Source: Salinivibrio kushneri (GTDB lineage Bacteria > Pseudomonadota > Gammaproteobacteria > Enterobacterales > Vibrionaceae). Taken from it: a DNA stretch of 64,000 nt. Made by a program: the position numbers and the translations under genes. The stretch covers positions 1,885,317 through 1,949,316 of the forward strand of contig NZ_CP114588.1 of NCBI RefSeq assembly GCF_027286325.1, written 5' to 3'. The notes beneath the pieces are model-generated. The model was not told the DNA's origin and did not search any database. It saw only the letters and a list, made by a program, of their open reading frames with translations. Within the stretch, counting starts at the first letter, position 1, and each line of letters starts with the position of its first letter. Positions 1 to 8,719 of the stretch are shown piece after piece.

Positions 1-1394
1 GGGCTAACTTCAAGCAACCCCGCTGCTTGCGGGATATTGCCATTACACACGTCGATCGCGACTTCAATAGCACGTTTTTCCGTTTTCCATAATGGTTCTA
101 TATCGGCTTTCATCACCACTGGTGATGATGGCTTGACCGGCTCGAGAGTGGCTGACCCGCTGTTCACCGCTTCCGATCGCGTGTTATCTCCTGTAGATGC
201 AATTTCAGCACCAGAACCGCGAGCGACTGGCGATGGTAGCATCTCTTTGCTGACTTCTTCACCGTTATGCAACACCACAATGTTACGGATCACATTTTGC
301 AGCTGCCGAACATTACCGGGCCAGTCGTAGCGAAGTAGCTGAGTAGTCACTTCATCACTAAAACGACAAAAATCTTTGCCTTCTTCCGCGGAAAATAGCG
401 CGAGCAAGGCATTGGCAATGGCGATCACATCGTCTCCACGCTCTCTTAAAGGGGGCAACTCGAGTGGTATGACATGCAATCGGTAGTAGAGATCTTCCCG
501 AAATTTCCCTTGTTGTACTTGGAGCCAAGGGTCGCGATTGGTAGCACAGACAAATCGGACATCCACCGACTTAACTTGCGAGGAGCCGACCTTTTGAAAA
601 CTCCCCGTTTGAATGAAACGTAGCAGTTTGGATTGCAAATCCATATCCATTTCGCAAATTTCATCCAAAAACAGGGTGCCGCCATTGGCCATCTCAGCTG
701 CACCTTCACGCTCAGACGCAGCGCCAGTAAAGGCCCCTTTCACATGGCCAAATAACTCGCTTTCAATCAGGTCTTTAGGAATCGCTGCGCAATTAAGTGC
801 AATAATCGGCTTGTTACTTCGTGTACTAGCAGCATGAATAGCTTCTGCGCACACCTCTTTACCGGTTCCGCTTTCACCTGTAATAAATACCGTGGCTTTA
901 CTGGGCGCAGCCGATTCGATCACACGGTATACCGCCTGCATCGGCAGACTACGACCAATAAACCCGTGATATTCACTTTCCTGTTTGGTCGCCTTCCCCG
1001 GATGACTCGGTTTGGGCTTGAGCGACTTATTGACCGTGACACGTAACTGGTCAGCTTCACAAGGCTTGATTAAAAAGTCATTAGCACCATGGCGCATGGC
1101 ATCAACAGCGGCATCAATGGAGCCATGAGCAGTCATGATAATCACAGGTAAGTTGGGCGCGACCGCTCGCACTTTGGCAAGCACATCGATGCCCGACATA
1201 TCCGGCAGGCGTAAATCTAAGATCATCAGTGCTAACTGATCGCCTTCTTGCTCGAAAAAAGCCATCGCATCCTGCCCTGTCCCTACAATGGTGACATCCA
1301 CATCTAAGGGGTTAAGGTAGGATTTATATAACGCCGCAACCGACGCAGTGTCTTCCACCATCAATATTCGTTTACTGGGTGATAGAGCTGGCAT
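1..1394 (-). CDS. luxO: Quorum-sensing sigma-54 response regulator LuxO (3' end beyond window)
   Basis: LuxO is the central phosphorelay regulator of Vibrio quorum sensing. When phosphorylated at low cell density it activates Qrr small RNA genes with sigma-54. My translation from ATG 1394 gives a receiver domain (residues about 10-125, phospho-acceptor Asp60 in [10 protein letters not shown]), an AAA+ domain with Walker A GESGTGKE and the sigma-54 contact motif GAFTGA, then a linker leading into a Fis-type helix. About 464 codons are present; the reading frame is open at the left edge, so only the last few residues of the DNA-binding domain are missing. A Qrr gene lies divergently upstream, the usual Vibrio arrangement, and LuxO operators between them suggest autoregulation. 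luxU would be expected beyond the edge but is not visible. Confidence 0.95.
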   Translation of the reverse strand, partial: MPALSPSKRILMVEDTASVAALYKSYLNPLDVDVTIVGTGQDAMAFFEQEGDQLALMILDLRLPDMSGIDVLAKVRAVAPNLPVIIMTAHGSIDAAVDAMRHGANDFLIKPCEADQLRVTVNKSLKPKPSHPGKATKQESEYHGFIGRSLPMQAVYRVIESAAPSKATVFITGESGTGKEVCAEAIHAASTRSNKPIIALNCAAIPKDLIESELFGHVKGAFTGAASEREGAAEMANGGTLFLDEICEMDMDLQSKLLRFIQTGSFQKVGSSQVKSVDVRFVCATNRDPWLQVQQGKFREDLYYRLHVIPLELPPLRERGDDVIAIANALLALFSAEEGKDFCRFSDEVTTQLLRYDWPGNVRQLQNVIRNIVVLHNGEEVSKEMLPSPVARGSGAEIASTGDNTRSEAVNSGSATLEPVKPSSPVVMKADIEPLWKTEKRAIEVAIDVCNGNIPQAAGLLEVS

Positions 1395-1453
1395 GTATCC
1401 TCCAAGAATCGCATCGCGGCGTGTAGCGTTAACTCACTCAGTTGCACGAGCGT

Positions 1454-1478
1454 ATGCGAAATGCGTTGCATTATGCAA
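1454..1478. promoter_or_regulatory. LuxO operator(s) between luxO and qrr
   Basis: The 13-base palindrome TTGCATTATGCAA at 1466-1478 fits the described LuxO site, TTGCA-three A/T-TGCAA, exactly. A degenerate abutting copy, ATGCGAAATGCGT, occupies 1454-1466. The sites lie about 75-90 bases upstream of the sigma-54 promoter of the small RNA, a normal position for an enhancer-binding protein, and about 60-85 bases upstream of the luxO start codon, where binding could also repress luxO. The second site is an inference from partial similarity. Confidence 0.8.
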
Positions 1479-1552
1479 TTTTGCAACCATTGTAGCTGGG
1501 CTGGTCCGTTAAAACCACACGTTTTGTCGATGTAATCACTATCTTTTATTTT

Positions 1553-1568
1553 TGGCACGCCAAATGCA
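1553..1568 (+). promoter_or_regulatory. Sigma-54 promoter of the Qrr small RNA
   Basis: TGGCACG-CCAA-ATGCA has the invariant -24 GG (1554-1555) and -12 GC (1566-1567) separated by exactly ten bases. It places the transcription start near 1579, where the Qrr 5' stem-loop begins. Confidence 0.88.
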
Positions 1569-1578
1569 TCTATTCCAG

Positions 1579-1675
1579 TGACCCTCAGGGGTCACCTAGC
1601 CAACTGACGTTGTTTGTGAGTTTTCACTCACTGAAACACTGTAGCCAACCTGTCATTTAGGTTGGCTTTTTTTTT
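1579..1675 (+). ncRNA. qrr1: Qrr quorum-regulatory small RNA
   Basis: Hfq-dependent small RNA that controls the quorum-sensing master regulator (LuxR/HapR type) and other mRNAs. The sequence shows a short 5' hairpin (TGACCC with GGGTCA), the hallmark core CACCTAGCCAACTGACGTTG, a second stem (GTGAG with CTCAC), and a Rho-independent terminator made of AGCCAACC and GGTTGGCT followed by nine T residues ending at 1675. It is divergent from luxO and convergent with uvrB, the standard qrr1 locus. The segment after the core reads TTTGTGA where the Vibrio copies I recall have TTAGTGA. Whether other qrr copies exist cannot be judged from this window. Confidence 0.93.
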
Positions 1676-1702
1676 ACCTTAAAGCGGTGATTTTTCACCC
1701 CA

Positions 1703-3730
1703 TTAACTGTTAACAATAAATTGCTCACGCAGTGCTTGTAACTGATCGCGCAATTGTGCCGCGGTTTCAAACTCAAGGTTCTGGGCCGCCTCAAACATCT
1801 GACTTTCTAGTTTTTTGATTTCAGCATCAATTTGTTGTGGTGACTTCAACGCATAGTCCGCATCAGGCTCAGCAACGGCACGCAACGACTTGGCTGCTGG
1901 TTTTGCGGTTTTACCCCGTTTACCCGTGCCTATCTCCATCACGTCCATCACTTTCTTGTTCAATTTCTGTGGCGTGATGCCATGCGCCTCATTATGTGCA
2001 ATTTGCTTCGCCCGGCGTCGCTCCGTTTCATCAATGGCGCGTTTCATCGACTTGGTGATCGAATCGCCATACAAAATCGCTTTACCGTGAAGGTTACGCG
2101 CTGCACGGCCAATGGTTTGAATCAATGAACGTTCAGAGCGCAAAAAGCCCTCTTTATCCGCATCCAAAATCGCAACCAAAGACACCTCCGGCATATCTAA
2201 CCCTTCACGAAGTAAGTTAATCCCGACTAAGACATCAAACTCACCAAGACGGAGATCCCGAATAATTTCCATGCGTTCCACCGTATCAATATCGGAGTGA
2301 AGGTAACGCACTCGCACATCATGCTCTTGCATGTATTCGGTTAAGTCTTCGGCCATGCGCTTGGTCAAGGTCGTCACCAGCACGCGTTCGTCTCGCTCTC
2401 GACGCGCGCGCACTTCGGAGAGTAAATCATCAACTTGGGTCGCAACGGGACGCACTTCTATCTCCGGGTCGATAAGACCCGTCGGACGCACCACTTGATC
2501 AATGATATCCGACCCTGATTTCTCAGCCTCATAATTACCCGGTGTGGCAGAAACATACACGGTTTGTGGCGCGAGTGCTTCAAACTCATCAAATTTTAGC
2601 GGCCGGTTATCCAACGCTGAAGGCAACCGAAACCCGTAGTCCACCAAGGTCTCTTTACGCGAGCGATCGCCTTTGTACATGGCACCAATTTGCGACACAG
2701 TGACGTGTGACTCATCGATGATCAACAACCCATCAGCGGGTAAATAGTCAAACAAGGTTGGTGGTGGTTCGCCTTCTGCTCGACCACTCAAATAACGCGA
2801 GTAGTTTTCGATACCCGAGCAATAGCCCAACTCATTCATCATCTCAATATCAAACTGCGTTCGCTGTGTGATGCGCTGCTCTTCCAGCAGTTTGTTATGC
2901 TCCAGCAGTGTTTTTTTACGTGCCGATAGCTCCATTTTTATCTGCTCGACCGCTTCGAGAATACGCTCTCGTGGGGTGACATAGTGCGTTTTAGGATAGA
3001 TGGTGCAACGGGGCATGTCTTTGACACTCACCTGCCCCGTTAAGGGATCAAACACGCTAATGGTTTCCACCTCGTCGTCAAACAGCTCCACCCGTATGGC
3101 ATCTTTGTCCGATTCGGCCGGAAAGATATCGATGACTTCACCGCGAACGCGAAACGTTCCGCGCTCAAAGGCCATATCATTGCGGGTGTACTGTAATTCA
3201 GCGAGACGTTGCAAAATGGTACGCTGGTCGAGCAAGTCACCACGACGGATGTGAAGCATCATTTTTAAATATGAATCGGGGTCGCCCAAGCCATATATGG
3301 CAGAGACAGAGGCCACAATCACCACATCACGGCGTTCCATCAACGCCTTGGTCGCCGACAAGCGCATCTGCTCGACATGATCATTTATCGATGCATCTTT
3401 TTCTATGAAGGTATCCGTCGACGGAACATACGCCTCTGGTTGATAATAATCGTAGTAAGAAACGAAATACTCTACCGCGTTGTCAGGAAAAAACTCGCGC
3501 ATTTCCCCATAGAGCTGAGCAGCCAAGGTTTTATTAGGTGCCAATATCATCGTCGGGCGATCGAGCTCAGCAATGACATTAGCCATTGTGAACGTTTTCC
3601 CCGACCCTGTTACCCCCAGCAACGTTTGATGGGCAAGGCCGGCCTCTAACCCTTCACACAGACGATGGATGGCCTCAGGCTGATCGCCTGATGGCTTAAA
3701 AGCAGAATGCAGCGTAAATGTTTTACTCAT
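1703..3730 (-). CDS. uvrB: UvrABC excinuclease subunit B
   Basis: UvrB is the damage-verifying helicase-like subunit of nucleotide excision repair. It loads with UvrA onto lesions and recruits UvrC. The 675-residue protein matches the usual length (about 673). Visible motifs are Walker A GVTGSGKT at residues 39-46, the beta-hairpin region rich in tyrosine ([11 protein letters not shown]), a DESH Walker B, helicase motifs such as QTIGRAARN, and a C-terminal UVR domain that binds UvrC. I chose ATG 3730 (MSKTF) because homologues begin there; the 13-codon upstream extension has no similarity. It lies downstream of and convergent with qrr. I did not find a convincing LexA box upstream. Confidence 0.98.
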   Translation of the reverse strand: MSKTFTLHSAFKPSGDQPEAIHRLCEGLEAGLAHQTLLGVTGSGKTFTMANVIAELDRPTMILAPNKTLAAQLYGEMREFFPDNAVEYFVSYYDYYQPEAYVPSTDTFIEKDASINDHVEQMRLSATKALMERRDVVIVASVSAIYGLGDPDSYLKMMLHIRRGDLLDQRTILQRLAELQYTRNDMAFERGTFRVRGEVIDIFPAESDKDAIRVELFDDEVETISVFDPLTGQVSVKDMPRCTIYPKTHYVTPRERILEAVEQIKMELSARKKTLLEHNKLLEEQRITQRTQFDIEMMNELGYCSGIENYSRYLSGRAEGEPPPTLFDYLPADGLLIIDESHVTVSQIGAMYKGDRSRKETLVDYGFRLPSALDNRPLKFDEFEALAPQTVYVSATPGNYEAEKSGSDIIDQVVRPTGLIDPEIEVRPVATQVDDLLSEVRARRERDERVLVTTLTKRMAEDLTEYMQEHDVRVRYLHSDIDTVERMEIIRDLRLGEFDVLVGINLLREGLDMPEVSLVAILDADKEGFLRSERSLIQTIGRAARNLHGKAILYGDSITKSMKRAIDETERRRAKQIAHNEAHGITPQKLNKKVMDVMEIGTGKRGKTAKPAAKSLRAVAEPDADYALKSPQQIDAEIKKLESQMFEAAQNLEFETAAQLRDQLQALREQFIVNS

Positions 3731-4475
3731 GAAACTATCCTGTTTGGGGCTGACCACGATGTCCAGCATGGGGCGCTAAAGCGAAACATCTATTGTCCTG
3801 ACTCGCCCTACGGAGTCAACGATTGCGGTTAACTACTGACAAACCACCAATTGCGATCTTTTTCGTCTTGAGTGCTTGATCTCATGAGGGTGTCTAGGTA
3901 ACCTATCGTTCCTCTTTTGGCATGCAGTCAATGCATCCAGCCTCTCTAAGCGAAGACAAAGCGCTAAGTAACTATAGTGCTATAAAGATAAAGCCTCTGA
4001 ATCATGCGTTTTCGCGCACATTTCTACTGAACATTTTCCCTTATGACTGTTTTATCCCCGATACTCAAGGGTTGAACAAATAGCGACCTGTGCATAATCC
4101 ACGATCGATTTTTTTTCAAACTTATTGCGTTAAAAAAAGCACACCCACTAAAAATCAACACCTTACAGCTATCTCCCTACCTACCATGGCTGCATCAAGC
4201 TTGTATAAAATCAGTCATATAGTTAGTTGATCAAGATCCACACACATGGTTATCCACAGAATCTGTGGGTAACCGCTGAGAGCCCTTTCAGAATCGGCTG
4301 TGTAAAAAGTCAAGACAAAACTAGCCTCTATGCTCAATCAATCGCCACTATGATGTTTTTATCATCGTCGCTGGCTAGCTTTTCAGCAGTCGATTGAAAA
4401 GACAGATTTTATTGCTTCTCATGAGTTGACACCTTTCGAGGTGCTCGCTAACATTCGCCCCGTTCTCAAGGCAAT
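3731..4475. other. Gene-free region between uvrB and tRNA-Asn
   Basis: About 745 bases with no credible coding frame. It contains five GATC sites, DnaA boxes (listed separately), A/T runs around 4110-4140 and the presumed promoters of uvrB and of the tRNA genes. I could not assign further features. Confidence 0.6.
4089..4272. promoter_or_regulatory. Group of DnaA boxes
   Basis: Two perfect matches to the DnaA box TTATNCACA are visible: TTATGCACA on the minus strand at 4089-4097 and TTATCCACA on the plus strand at 4250-4258. A one-mismatch box, TTACCCACA, lies on the minus strand at 4264-4272. The last two face each other across five bases and form a near-perfect 27-bp palindrome. A fourth, weaker match (TTTTACACA, minus strand) is at 4299-4307. 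Escherichia coli uvrB is also reported to carry a DnaA box in its promoter region. Function here (DnaA titration, uvrB or tRNA control) is inferred. Confidence 0.55.
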
Positions 4476-4551
4476 TCCCCCTTAGTTCAGTTGGTAGAAC
4501 GGCGGACTGTTAATCCGTATGTCGCAGGTTCGAATCCCGCAGGGGGAGCCA
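4476..4551 (+). tRNA. tRNA-Asn (GTT), copy 1
   Basis: A 76-base tRNA with encoded CCA. The acceptor stem TCCCCCT pairs with AGGGGGA, the D-arm is AGTTCAGTTGGTAGAAC and the anticodon loop is CTGTTAA. The T stem, GCAGG against CCCGC, contains one A-C mismatch (positions 51 and 63), unlike copy 2. It is 217 bases upstream of the second copy and followed by a tRNA-like trailer. Confidence 0.96.
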
Positions 4552-4591
4552 CTATCTTGAGATAAGATAGACATCGCAAAAGTGAGCACCC

Positions 4592-4665
4592 GTTCTGCTA
4601 CGCAGAATATGTCGCAGGACTAGGCGTCCCCGTCTAATCCCGCAGGGGGAGCCACTATCTTGAGA
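4592..4665 (+). repeat. tRNA-like trailer repeat after tRNA-Asn copy 1
   Basis: This segment repeats the 3' end of tRNA-Asn copy 1 plus its downstream flank: 30 bases (4636-4665) are identical to 4533-4562, exactly 103 bases further on, and the block TATGTCGCAGG is also repeated. The T-loop region is replaced by a longer insert. The segment can fold into GTTCTGC/GCAGAAT and a second stem (GGC plus TCCCC with GGGGA plus GCC). The closest known parallel is the rtT repeat of E. coli tyrT. Confidence 0.6.
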
Positions 4666-4692
4666 CACCACAGAGCACAATAGCAATACAAT

Positions 4693-4768
4693 TCCCCCAT
4701 AGTTCAGTTGGTAGAACGGCGGACTGTTAATCCGTATGTCACTGGTTCGAGTCCAGTTGGGGGAGCCA
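4693..4768 (+). tRNA. tRNA-Asn (GTT), copy 2
   Basis: A 76-base tRNA with encoded CCA. The acceptor stem is TCCCCCA/TGGGGGA, the anticodon loop CTGTTAA, and the T stem ACTGG/CCAGT is fully paired. The 5' half is nearly identical to copy 1, whereas the T-arm differs. It is followed by its own tRNA-like trailer at the same spacing. Confidence 0.97.
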
Positions 4769-4808
4769 AATTTATGTCCGATGGCAAATTTAGTTCTTCA
4801 GACTAATC

Positions 4809-4881
4809 GTTCTGCAATGCGGAATATGTCACTGGGCTGGGCGCCCCCGTTGAGTCCAGTTGGGGGAGCCAAATTTATGTC
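4809..4881 (+). repeat. tRNA-like trailer repeat after tRNA-Asn copy 2
   Basis: The counterpart of the first trailer, beginning 217 bases later. It starts with the hairpin GTTCTGC-AAT-GCGGAAT, then carries the 3' end of tRNA-Asn copy 2 (GAGTCCAGTTGGGGGAGCCA and the flank AAATTTATGTC), again 103 bases after the original. GGC-G-CCCCC can pair with GGGGG-A-GCC. The arm sequences match the adjacent tRNA rather than the other trailer. Confidence 0.6.
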
Positions 4882-5104
4882 TCTCTTCTCCTTGACCTGT
4901 CCCACGCTTTTCATTACCTCATTACACACTCTTACCGTGATCGCACACGCTACGCTGCCACTACCCTTAGAATGAGGTACGTGAGTAAAGCGTCACTAAC
5001 AGCTTACAGCGAACCAAGCAAAAACCCTGCTTGATGGCGGTTGTTATAGCCGCCTCAAAGGTCGATAATAGGCAGATCACAAAAACATTAAATGATTAAA
5101 CAGC

Positions 5105-5689
5105 ATGGCTGAGTATTTGTTGCTACTGGTGGGCACGGTATTGGTCAATAACTTCGTACTGGTGGAGTTTTTGGGCCTGTGTCCATTCATGGGCGTATCA
5201 AAAAAACTGGAAACAGCAATTGGGATGGGGCTTGCCACAACCTTCGTGTTGACCTTGGCATCAGTGAGCTCGTATCTGGTTGAAACCTATATTCTTATCC
5301 CACTTGATCTCGGATACCTCCGCACACTGAGCTTTATCTTGGTGATTGCCGTGGTGGTGCAGTTCACGGAAATGGTGGTGCATAAAACCAGTCCAACACT
5401 GCACCGACTACTGGGCGTATTCTTACCTTTGATTACCTCAAACTGTGCGGTACTTGGGGTGGCCTTGCTCAATGTGAAACAACAGCACAGCTTTATCGAA
5501 TCGATTATTTACGGTTTTGGGGCGGCCTGTGGTTTCTCGCTGGTGCTGGTTTTATTCGCTGCAATGCGCGAGCGCATTGCAGCCGCTGACGTACCCGCGC
5601 CTTTCAAAGGCGCGTCAGTGGCAATGATTACCGCTGGATTAATGTCGCTCGCCTTTATGGGCTTTACAGGACTGGTGACTTTATCATGA
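5105..5689 (+). CDS. rsxA: Electron transport complex subunit RsxA (RnfA)
   Basis: Integral membrane subunit of the Rsx/Rnf complex, which moves electrons between NADH and ferredoxin-like carriers and can be coupled to ion movement; in E. coli it also keeps SoxR reduced. The 194-residue protein has about six membrane segments and the family start [20 protein letters not shown], with a conserved NCAVLG segment whose cysteine is thought to help bind a membrane iron-sulfur cluster. It is the first gene of a seven-gene operon ending in nth. Its stop overlaps the rsxB start by four bases (ATGA), implying translational coupling. Confidence 0.97.
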   Translation: MAEYLLLLVGTVLVNNFVLVEFLGLCPFMGVSKKLETAIGMGLATTFVLTLASVSSYLVETYILIPLDLGYLRTLSFILVIAVVVQFTEMVVHKTSPTLHRLLGVFLPLITSNCAVLGVALLNVKQQHSFIESIIYGFGAACGFSLVLVLFAAMRERIAAADVPAPFKGASVAMITAGLMSLAFMGFTGLVTLS

Positions 5690-6261
5690 GTGGAATAGTG
5701 ATAGCGGTGGTCGTGCTTGCCGCGCTTGCCGCCATATTCGGTGCAATCCTAGGTTTTGCCTCGATTCGCTTCAAAGTGGAGGCGGATCCTATTGTCGATC
5801 AAATTGATGCCATTCTGCCGCAAACGCAATGTGGCCAGTGCGGTTACCCTGGCTGTCGCCCCTATGCCGAAGCCATTGCCAATGGCGATGAGATTAACAA
5901 ATGTCCGCCAGGTGGCCAGCAAACCATTGAAAATCTGGCAGATCTCATGGGCGTAGAAGCCACCGAACTTGCTCATGATGAGGAAAAAAGCATTAAGACA
6001 GTCGCCTTCATCCACGAGGAAGATTGTATTGGCTGTACCAAATGCATCCAAGCCTGTCCGGTCGATGCGATTGTGGGTAGCACCAAAGCCATGCATACCG
6101 TGATCGAACAAGATTGTACCGGGTGTGATTTATGTGTCGCCCCCTGCCCGACCGACTGTATTGAAATGATCCCCGTTCAAGACACGCCTGAGACTTGGAA
6201 ATGGCAACTTGAACAAATTCCCGTTGTAGATGTAACCGAGCGTCAGGGAGCACGAGCCTGA
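5686..6261 (+). CDS. rsxB: Electron transport complex iron-sulfur subunit RsxB (RnfB)
   Basis: Iron-sulfur protein that passes electrons within the Rsx/Rnf complex on the cytoplasmic face. The 191 residues comprise an N-terminal membrane anchor (about 1-26), a 4Fe-4S domain with Cys49, Cys52, Cys57 and Cys73, and two ferredoxin motifs: [12 protein letters not shown] (Cys114/117/120/124) and [12 protein letters not shown] (Cys144/147/150/154). All expected ligands are present. Its stop codon shares one base with the rsxC start. Confidence 0.97.
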   Translation: MSGIVIAVVVLAALAAIFGAILGFASIRFKVEADPIVDQIDAILPQTQCGQCGYPGCRPYAEAIANGDEINKCPPGGQQTIENLADLMGVEATELAHDEEKSIKTVAFIHEEDCIGCTKCIQACPVDAIVGSTKAMHTVIEQDCTGCDLCVAPCPTDCIEMIPVQDTPETWKWQLEQIPVVDVTERQGARA

Positions 6262-8714
6262 TGGAAAGCCTGATAGAACAAATCAAACATGGTCAAATAT
6301 GGGATTTTCATGGGGGGATTCATCCGCCTGAGCACAAAACCCAATCTAATCAGGGGGAAGTTTTACCAAACATCGTCCCTACTGAACTTGTGATACCGTT
6401 AAAACAACATATCGGAAGCAAGGGGAAATTGCGCGTTAGCCAAGGTGATCACGTACTCGCTGGTCAGGCGCTTACCGAAACAGATATTCAACAATGTGTG
6501 CCTGTACACGCGCCCACTTCTGGGGTAGTAGTTGCAATTGAAGATAGAACTATTGCACACCCTTCGGGCTTATCCGACCGTTGCGTAGTGATTCAGCCCG
6601 ACGGTAAAGATACGTGGGGACCAAAAACAGCTTTACCCGCATACCGAACTCAACCACCCGAGCAGTTGATCGATCACATTCGCTCCATGGGTATCGCCGG
6701 GATGGGAGGTGCAGGCTTTCCAACCGCAAGAAAATTGCAAAGCGGCTTGGCGCGTACGGAAGTACTGATCATCAACGCCGCGGAATGTGAGCCTTATATC
6801 ACCGCCGACGACCGTCTGATGCAAGACTGCGCAGACGAAATCGTCGCAGGCATACAAATCCTCAATCACATCGTGAAGCCTAAGCTATCCGTGATTGGCA
6901 TTGAAGATAATAAGCCAGAGGCTATCGCGGCGCTTAAAGCCGCGGTGGAGTCCGTTGATGAGGACATCCTCATCCAAGTGGTGCCTACCAAGTACCCATC
7001 TGGCGGTGAAAAACAACTGATTCAAATCATCACCGGTAAAGAAGTCCCAGCCAAAGCCTTTCCCGCCAGTATTGGCGTGCTTATGCAAAACATTGGTACC
7101 ACGTATGCGATCAAACGTGCTGTGTTAGATGGCGAGCCGCTGATCAAGCGTGTGGTCACTTTGACTGGGAAAACGCTTAAAACCCAGCAAAACCGGTGGG
7201 CACTTCTCGGTACGCCAATTGGCGAATTGTTGGCGCATCATGGCTATAAAGCAGAGAAAAAGCTGCCACGGGTGATCATCGGAGGCCCGATGATGGGCTT
7301 TACCGTTCCCCACACACAAGTGCCTGTCACCAAAACGACCAACTGTGTGCTGGTGCCCACACGTAAAGAAATTTCCCCAGCCAAGCAAGAAATGGCATGC
7401 ATTCGTTGCAGTGCCTGTGCCGATGTCTGTCCCGCTCACCTTTTACCTCAGCAATTGCAGTGGTATGCCAAAGATCAGGATTACGACAAGTGCCAAGACT
7501 ATGATCTCTTCGATTGTATTGAATGCGGCGCCTGTGCCTATGTGTGTCCGAGTGAGATCCCATTGGTTCAATACTATCGCCAGGCCAAAGCGGAAATTCG
7601 TGAAATTGAAGCGGAAAAAGAAGCCGCCGAGCGCGCACGTCAGCGCTTTGAAGCCAAAAAAGCGCGCATGGAGCGTGAAAAGCAGGAACGAGAGGAAAAA
7701 CATCGCAAAGCCGCGGAGCGTCGCAAAAAAGCCGCGCAACAAAACACGGGCTCCGATGATGCACTGAACGCGGCAGTGGAGCGGGTGAAAGCGAAAAAAG
7801 CCGCACAAGCGGCATCGAGCGATGTCAAACCTGCCGTCGCGGCTGCGATCGCCCGAGCGAAAGCGAAACAGGCCGAAGCGGCGCAAGCAGGCAGTGATGA
7901 GCCAGATAACAGTGAAATGATGAAATTACGCGAAGAGCGTAAACGTCAAGCGCGTGAACGTAAGGCGGCGAAAGACGCGCAAAAAGCCTCAGCAACCGCT
8001 GATTCACAGGCAACATCCGACAACACCGACAGTCAAGACGGCAAGAAAGATGCGGTCGCTGCCGCGATTGCCCGTGCCAAAGCACGCAAGGCCGCCCAGC
8101 AAGGTGATGCCAACTCAGAGTCGACACCGGCTGCCGAACAATCATCCGCCTCAGACGATGCTAAGGCACAAACGGATGACGCTGGCGATAAAAAAGCCGC
8201 TGTCGCAGCCGCGGTTGCCCGTGCCAAAGCACGTAAAGCCGCACAGCAAAGTGATACCAACTCAGAGCCGACACCAGCTGCCGAACAATCATCCACCTCA
8301 GAAGATGCTAAGGCACAAACGGATGACGCTGGCAATAAAAAAGCCGCTGTCGCTGCCGCGGTCGCCCGTGCCAAAGCGCGTAAAGCCGCCCAGCAAGGTG
8401 ATGCCAAGGCACAACCCGATACGGCTGCCGATACGTCATCCGATGCTGCGGACACCGCGTCTGCAGCTGACGAGACTAACGATAAAAAAGCCGCTGTCGC
8501 AGCCGCGGTTACCCGTGCCAAAGCACGTAAAGCAGCACAGCAAGGTGACACCAAGACACAACCTGAGACGGCTGCCAATAAGCCACCCGACAACGCTGCG
8601 GACACCGCGTCGGCAACTGACGAGGCTAACGACAAAAAAGCCGCCGTCGCGGCAGCAGTTGCACGCGCCAAAGCGCGTAAAGCGGCAAAACAAACACAAG
8701 AAGATAAGGAATAA
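6261..8714 (+). CDS. rsxC: Electron transport complex subunit RsxC (RnfC) with repeat-rich tail
   Basis: Soluble subunit that carries the NADH/FMN-binding module and two 4Fe-4S clusters of the Rsx/Rnf complex. The N-terminal half has the glycine-rich GMGGAGFPT segment and two clusters, [12 protein letters not shown] and [12 protein letters not shown], followed by a charged coiled region. From about residue 520 the protein becomes a low-complexity tail built on the unit [20 protein letters not shown]: five close copies about 49-50 residues apart, plus two diverged ones before them. At 817 residues it is longer than E. coli RsxC (about 740); the excess is the tail, which is variable in the family. 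Repeat number may vary between strains. Confidence 0.96.
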   Translation: MESLIEQIKHGQIWDFHGGIHPPEHKTQSNQGEVLPNIVPTELVIPLKQHIGSKGKLRVSQGDHVLAGQALTETDIQQCVPVHAPTSGVVVAIEDRTIAHPSGLSDRCVVIQPDGKDTWGPKTALPAYRTQPPEQLIDHIRSMGIAGMGGAGFPTARKLQSGLARTEVLIINAAECEPYITADDRLMQDCADEIVAGIQILNHIVKPKLSVIGIEDNKPEAIAALKAAVESVDEDILIQVVPTKYPSGGEKQLIQIITGKEVPAKAFPASIGVLMQNIGTTYAIKRAVLDGEPLIKRVVTLTGKTLKTQQNRWALLGTPIGELLAHHGYKAEKKLPRVIIGGPMMGFTVPHTQVPVTKTTNCVLVPTRKEISPAKQEMACIRCSACADVCPAHLLPQQLQWYAKDQDYDKCQDYDLFDCIECGACAYVCPSEIPLVQYYRQAKAEIREIEAEKEAAERARQRFEAKKARMEREKQEREEKHRKAAERRKKAAQQNTGSDDALNAAVERVKAKKAAQAASSDVKPAVAAAIARAKAKQAEAAQAGSDEPDNSEMMKLREERKRQARERKAAKDAQKASATADSQATSDNTDSQDGKKDAVAAAIARAKARKAAQQGDANSESTPAAEQSSASDDAKAQTDDAGDKKAAVAAAVARAKARKAAQQSDTNSEPTPAAEQSSTSEDAKAQTDDAGNKKAAVAAAVARAKARKAAQQGDAKAQPDTAADTSSDAADTASAADETNDKKAAVAAAVTRAKARKAAQQGDTKTQPETAANKPPDNAADTASATDEANDKKAAVAAAVARAKARKAAKQTQEDKE
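8043..8695 (+). repeat. Tandem coding repeats in the rsxC tail
   Basis: About 4.4 copies of a unit of roughly 147-150 bp encode [20 protein letters not shown] followed by an acidic spacer (for example [13 protein letters not shown]). The first two spacers are nearly identical and the later two form a second type ([10 protein letters not shown]), suggesting repeated unequal duplication. The phase is kept, so the frame is intact. Confidence 0.85.
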
Positions 8715-8719
8715 CCCAC

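Noticed and set aside
3731..3900. LexA (SOS) box upstream of uvrB
   Set aside because: No CTG-N10-CAG sequence with the expected A/T-rich centre was seen near the start.
4533..4665. tRNA 3'-end direct repeat as an attachment-site pair of an integrated element
   Set aside because: The repeats are only 103 bases apart with nothing encoded between them, and the same geometry recurs at the second tRNA; an rtT-like trailer explains it better.
4736..4975. Short open frame running from inside tRNA-Asn copy 2
   Set aside because: It starts within the tRNA and covers the trailer repeat; no protein similarity.
8033..8719. Long open frame on the minus strand opposite the rsxC tail (228 residues, Ala/Ser-rich)
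   Set aside because: It mirrors the tandem repeats of rsxC; its composition follows from the sense codons and it has no family-like features or ribosome-binding site.
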